From Bacteroidia bacterium (GTDB taxonomy: Bacteria > Bacteroidota > Bacteroidia > Bacteroidales > UBA7960): a stretch of DNA of 37,237 nt. Both the position numbers and the translations under genes were made by a program. This document shows, piece after piece, positions 34,801 to 37,237 of this stretch; the first letter of the stretch is position 1; each line of letters starts with the position of its first letter. The notes under the pieces are model-generated. The model was given only the letters and a program-made list of their open reading frames with translations, ran no database searches and was not told the origin of the DNA. The stretch lies in the NCBI GenBank assembly GCA_007695305.1, contig REEA01000085.1, positions 1 through 37,237 on the forward strand, written 5' to 3'.

Positions 34801-35668
34801 GTTCAACAACGTTACAGCCGACCACACCATCCATGCCACTTTTGAAACAGCACCGGAAGATCCCTGCCTGATCACCACATTGCCTTATTCACAAGACTTT
34901 AACGCTGCAGCGGCAATTCCTGAATGCTGGGAAAGTGTGATCAATACAGGTGATGTAGCATGGCAGGTGGGATCGTTCAGCGGCGGTTTAAACGGTACCA
35001 CCGGCAATTACGCGTATTTCTTCTACCAGGGCAACCAGGCAAGAAATGCAGACCTTATCAGTCAGCCATTTGATTTTAGCAATTATACCGGAATCAACCT
35101 TGCTTTTACCCATTACCATGTGGCTAGCAGGAGTTCTGTCGGGCTTTATTACAGCACCGACGGCGGCAATAACTGGACAACGATACAGACCTGGAGCAAC
35201 AGTACCGGCAATCCGGCAAGCTTCAGTCAGAATCTATCCGGACTTGCGGGGGTTCCGAATGTGATTTTCCGCTGGAACATGAATTATGGCGGCGGTGGAC
35301 CACCTCAAAATTCCAGGAGCTGGAGCGTTGATGATATTGTTGTAACAGGAACAATTGCCCAGGGCGGAGATGAAGCCTCTCAACCTCTGTATGGTGACAC
35401 GGAGCTTTTAGAATCCGAAGTTCTGGAAATGACCTGCTTCCCCAATCCGGCAACCGATCAGGTAAACATCTCTTTCAACCGTGATGTGACTAATGGAACG
35501 ATCATTTTTACCGATATCTCAGGAAGGGATATATACACGCTGACCGTCAACGATTTGCATAAGCAGGAAACTGTCAGCGTAAACACCGGCAACTGGACAA
35601 AGGGTCTATTCGTGGTGCGCCTGATTACCAACGAAGGCACAACTACACAAATCATTACGGTGAAGTAA
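31847..35668 (+). CDS. Subtilisin-like (S8) serine protease with T9SS sorting domain
   Basis: A 1273-aa secreted protease. The start is ATG 31847, which opens a signal peptide (MKSRIVTLLLCCLMAGAW); the in-frame ATG at 31808 overlaps the -7 box. The catalytic triad is Asp239 (VAVIDGGIQYNHPD), His272 (DHGTHVAGTVAAM) and Ser437 (SGTSMACPHVSG), with the oxyanion Asn region in SQNSWGY. About 190 residues between the signal peptide and the catalytic domain may be a propeptide. After the protease come a fibronectin-like segment (about 505-610), a choice-of-anchor J-like domain (about 620-765), three 77-residue repeats (about 776-1005), a second anchor J-like domain (about 1010-1165) and a T9SS type A tail (FPNPATDQVNISF ... 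KGLFVVRLITNEG). It is likely an extracellular or surface degradative enzyme. A strong terminator follows. Confidence 0.94.
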   Translation: MKSRIVTLLLCCLMAGAWVLFTNPMYANDATNASMENFFGERPPVKWQDVPEDAIEPGLFQVKFHPRLTNLLSKGYFESRSGEAVTLGHVDIDELNTAFGISRYQSLLHGLYEISPPSRDLESRHQQWGLHLWYEIRVDQRVDVMSVIDAFLRIPDVLVAEPVLIKQRIEPVSVTSLSGRYDEPSRMSPNDQFYGLQWGFKNTGQDIRGTLGIPGADISAEPAWEYVTGNPDVIVAVIDGGIQYNHPDLEGNIWPGIGPDGTNTKPDDHGTHVAGTVAAMSNNSIGVAGAAGGDGTPGSGVKLMSLDLFDGSHGLNTLQMNIYAADNDAAVSQNSWGYRSAGVYNQSDLDGIDYFNANGGGNVLDGGLTIFAAGNNNNNGQWYPAYYSGAMAVASTDNRDRKSSFSNFGSWIDLSAPGTDIASTGSGSSYIWMSGTSMACPHVSGIAALVLSYAPGVMSNQDLWDLLVATTDNIDSENPNHVGLLGSGRLNALQAVEAAQAFLGGVQRPSSLTATATGESDINVAWQANNDNDAVLIAFSENGNFGTPSDGTTYSAGQTISGGGTVLYFGQSQNALTHTGLDFASTYYYRAWSYSGSEYSGHIAAQATTFPPDNFPLPFTENFNDFAGIPLGWSTGGTASWTVGTFSNGLTGTTGNYAYAEFSGNTARTAHLISPSLVLTEFTDIRLEFKHRYNHERSSAILAYSLNDGGSWTTIQSWSSNTGTTSFNQVIGALAGQPNVKFRWTLTFEGGGPPSRARSWSIDDVSVTGTSAGTMYTITATAGTGGSINPAGSITVSEGANQSFSINPNNGFEIADVVVNGSSVGPVTAYTFNNVSADHTIHATFEEIPVITYSIQASAGNGGSISPSGAITVVEGDNQSFSIVANSGFEIADVVVDGSSVGPVTAYTFNNVSANHTIHATFAEVQVITYTIQASAGNGGSINPSGSITVVEGDNQAFSISPNSGFVIADVVVDGGSVGAVTAYTFNNVTADHTIHATFETAPEDPCLITTLPYSQDFNAAAAIPECWESVINTGDVAWQVGSFSGGLNGTTGNYAYFFYQGNQARNADLISQPFDFSNYTGINLAFTHYHVASRSSVGLYYSTDGGNNWTTIQTWSNSTGNPASFSQNLSGLAGVPNVIFRWNMNYGGGGPPQNSRSWSVDDIVVTGTIAQGGDEASQPLYGDTELLESEVLEMTCFPNPATDQVNISFNRDVTNGTIIFTDISGRDIYTLTVNDLHKQETVSVNTGNWTKGLFVVRLITNEGTTTQIITVK
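34174..34866 (+). repeat. Three 231-bp in-frame repeats inside the protease gene
   Basis: Period 231 nt, measured from GCCGG(A/C)A at 34190, 34421 and 34652. Each encodes a 77-residue InlB B-repeat-like unit with YT(I)xAxAGxGGSI(N/S)P and VTAYTFNNV(S/T)A(D/N)HTIHATF. Copies one and two are nearly identical over about 100 nt (GAAATTGCTGATGTAGTGGT onward), which points to recent tandem duplication. Confidence 0.92.
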
Positions 35669-35706
35669 TATCGTTATTGCTTGCTTTTGCATTCAACTGC
35701 AATGAT

Positions 35707-35742
35707 AAAGAAAGGCTGCCTCAACAGGCAGCCTTTCTTTTT
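35707..35742 (+). terminator. Strong rho-independent terminator after the protease gene
   Basis: A perfect 15-bp stem (35707-35721 with 35726-35740; AAAGAAAGGCTGCCT arm) closes on a CAAC loop and ends in TTTCTTTTT. It lies 38 nt after the protease stop. Confidence 0.95.
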
Positions 35743-35858
35743 GCAAACAATGAAATGACTGCAACTTTTGCATGAATATTTTCATTTCGTTTCATTGAGA
35801 CATGAAACACTTCATAATCATTGTTTCCTTATTTTCGGGTTGATTTAATAAATCTGCA

Positions 35859-36149
35859 ATGATGATAATTATTTCACTGGCCACCTTTTATCTAATTACC
35901 CCCTTGCTGATCCTGTATTTGTGTCATCGCTTTCCTGCCGTTAACAAGCTTGGAGCCATGATCATTGCATATGCTGCGGTACTGGTTTTGGGGAATGGAG
36001 GAATACGTCCCACCATGGGCACATTCCTCAATGAGTATCTGTTAATCAATAAAGATGCTGGAAATCAAGAGACAGATGCACTACACACATCCGGATTATT
36101 ATCTTGGATTTCTTATTGCCGAAGTGCTAAGCAGATTCTAACTGAATAG
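35859..36149 (+). pseudogene. Truncated membrane protein remnant (DUF819-like N-terminus)
   Basis: The 96-codon frame starts with two hydrophobic helices (YLITPLLILYLC, then GAMIIAYAAVLVLGNGGI) and FPAVNKLGAMIIAYA, which resembles from memory the first 60-70 residues of DUF819-family membrane proteins, normally about 400 aa. After about residue 66 (LLINKDAGNQ) the sequence loses hydrophobicity and ends in a short, unrelated tail. A second frame, 36055-36141, encodes 28 residues including HPDYYLGFLIAEVLSRF, which looks more protein-like than the overlapping tail. I read this as a 5' fragment left by a deletion, possibly joined to a fragment of another gene. A genuine small protein cannot be excluded. 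Confidence 0.5.
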
Positions 36150-36166
36150 AGAAATACTCTCTAAAG

Positions 36167-37237
36167 TCAAGGTTTGAGCCGGGCAGCTTGCCAGCCATCA
36201 ACCAATTCACTGAATATCTCTTTAACGGTTGTGATTTTTGTTGCCAGGTATGCATTGGCACCGGCAAAGGCATAACCGCTCTTCATATTGCCTTTGTAAG
36301 CATTATAGAGCGCTGTGACAATGCAATACGGACTGCTTGAAACATCGCAGGTTTTTATGCAATGAAACGGACACCTTAATGGAATCTTTAATCCCAGTTT
36401 AACTTTGTCCAGAAAATGATTATGGATGGCTCTGCCGGGCATTCCCACCGGACTTTGAATGATCTCCATATCACTTTCGGAGGCATCGATATAGGTTTGT
36501 TTAAAACGCGGGGAAGCATCACATTCTACGGTGGTAACAAACCGGGTTCCCAATTGGACCCCCTGGGCACCTTTTTGCATAATATTATGTATATCCTGAC
36601 CTGTGTATATTCCACCGGCTGCTATCACAGGAATACTGCAATGGTACATGTCTTCAAAGAATTTCACTTCCTTCACCACTTCCGGTATCAGTTCTTCAAG
36701 CGCATAATGGGCGTCGTCAATATTTTCTTTTTTAAAACCCAGATGCCCCCCTGCTTTTGGGCCCTCAACAACAAAAGCATCGGGCAGGTAATCGTGATTT
36801 GATTTCCATTTTTCGCAAATGATCTTTGCGGCTCTTCCGGATGATACTATAGGAACAAGTTTTGTTGTACTTCCCGGTGTTAAAAATTTAGGTAATTCGA
36901 ATGGCAGTCCGGCACCTGAGAATATAATGTCTATCTTTTCCTCAATGGAGGTGCGCACCAAATCAGCAAAATTCGACATGGCTACCATAATATTTACCCC
37001 TATAATTCCTTTGGTATGTTCCCTGGCTTTCCGGATCTCTTTTCTCAAGCCTTCAATGTTTGCCTGCAAGTAATCAAGTGCCGGCACACGATGCACAAAT
37101 CCCAATCCAGCGGCAGAGATAACCCCTACACCGCCTTCATTGGCCACGGCTGCTGCCAGACCAGAAAGACTAATACCTACACCCATTCCTCCCTGGATGA
37201 TGGGAACGGGAATATTTATCCCGCCTATTTTTAATTC
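36167..37237 (-). CDS. Nitronate monooxygenase / 2-nitropropane dioxygenase-family FMN oxidoreductase (5' end outside window)
   Basis: The gene is cut by the right edge: the frame is open to base 37237 and residues ELKIGGINIPVPIIQGG precede the first in-window Met, matching the family N-terminus, so the true start lies beyond. The 356 visible residues form a TIM-barrel FMN enzyme. Motifs are GGMGVGISLSGLAAAVANEG, VEGPKAGGHLGF (catalytic-His region), IPVIAAGGIYTGQDI and GAQGVQLGTRFVTT (phosphate binding). Related proteins oxidise nitronates or act as FabK-type enoyl-ACP reductases, and assignment between them is not secure. The C-terminal segment carries four cysteines (CPFHCIKTC, then C seven residues on), typical of a subgroup in anaerobes. 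Confidence 0.9.
   Translation of the reverse strand, partial: ELKIGGINIPVPIIQGGMGVGISLSGLAAAVANEGGVGVISAAGLGFVHRVPALDYLQANIEGLRKEIRKAREHTKGIIGVNIMVAMSNFADLVRTSIEEKIDIIFSGAGLPFELPKFLTPGSTTKLVPIVSSGRAAKIICEKWKSNHDYLPDAFVVEGPKAGGHLGFKKENIDDAHYALEELIPEVVKEVKFFEDMYHCSIPVIAAGGIYTGQDIHNIMQKGAQGVQLGTRFVTTVECDASPRFKQTYIDASESDMEIIQSPVGMPGRAIHNHFLDKVKLGLKIPLRCPFHCIKTCDVSSSPYCIVTALYNAYKGNMKSGYAFAGANAYLATKITTVKEIFSELVDGWQAARLKP

Overview
The window looks like a chromosomal segment of a Bacteroidota bacterium, probably an anaerobic Bacteroidales-like lineage. The evidence is two very large secreted proteins with type IX secretion (T9SS) C-terminal sorting domains, several promoters of the Bacteroidetes form (TTTG, 19-21 nt, TAnnTTTG), a WbqC-family protein, a fused E1 alpha/beta 2-oxoacid dehydrogenase, and few Shine-Dalgarno sequences. 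I saw no rRNA, tRNA, CRISPR array, prophage or intact transposase.

Layout, left to right. (1) 160-6763 (+): two tandem paralogous proteins of about 1185 and 994 aa that join receiver-like domains to a pyruvate-phosphate-dikinase-type ATP-grasp domain, without the other two domains of PEP synthase. (2) 7054-8391: NADP-type glutamate dehydrogenase with its own promoter and terminator. (3) 8644-11563: a CoA-binding-domain protein and a PIF1-like helicase with a C-terminal helix-turn-helix. (4) 11738-18342: a redox operon made of a NuoE-like protein, a NuoF-like flavoprotein, a 1230-aa fusion (2Fe-2S, GltD-like FAD/NADPH module, ferredoxin, molybdopterin-oxidoreductase-like module) and a ferritin-like diiron protein. 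(5) 18479-26489 (-): a T9SS cargo protein, the fused E1 dehydrogenase and the NAD(P)HX repair enzyme Nnr. (6) 26711-31484: WbqC protein (+), PgpH-type HD phosphohydrolase (-), NlpC/P60 hydrolase (+), HAD phosphatase (-). (7) 31847-35668: a T9SS-exported subtilisin-like protease. (8) 35859-36149: a gene remnant, probably DUF819. (9) 36167 to the right edge (-): a nitronate monooxygenase-family protein whose start lies outside the window.

Most of the content is housekeeping and central redox metabolism. The redox operon stands out: it has predicted docking sites for NADH (FMN subunit) and NADPH (GltD-like module) in one complex. Its molybdopterin-like module has Asp where formate dehydrogenases have Sec/Cys, Arg where they have His, and apparently lacks the C-terminal molybdopterin-binding domain. 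It is probably an NAD(P)H electron-transfer machine and not a formate dehydrogenase, with a ferritin-like protein as possible electron acceptor. The receiver/ATP-grasp pair is the second unusual system. Intergenic regions around 24.8-25.0 kb and 31.5-31.8 kb carry degenerate short repeats and possible insertion-sequence debris.
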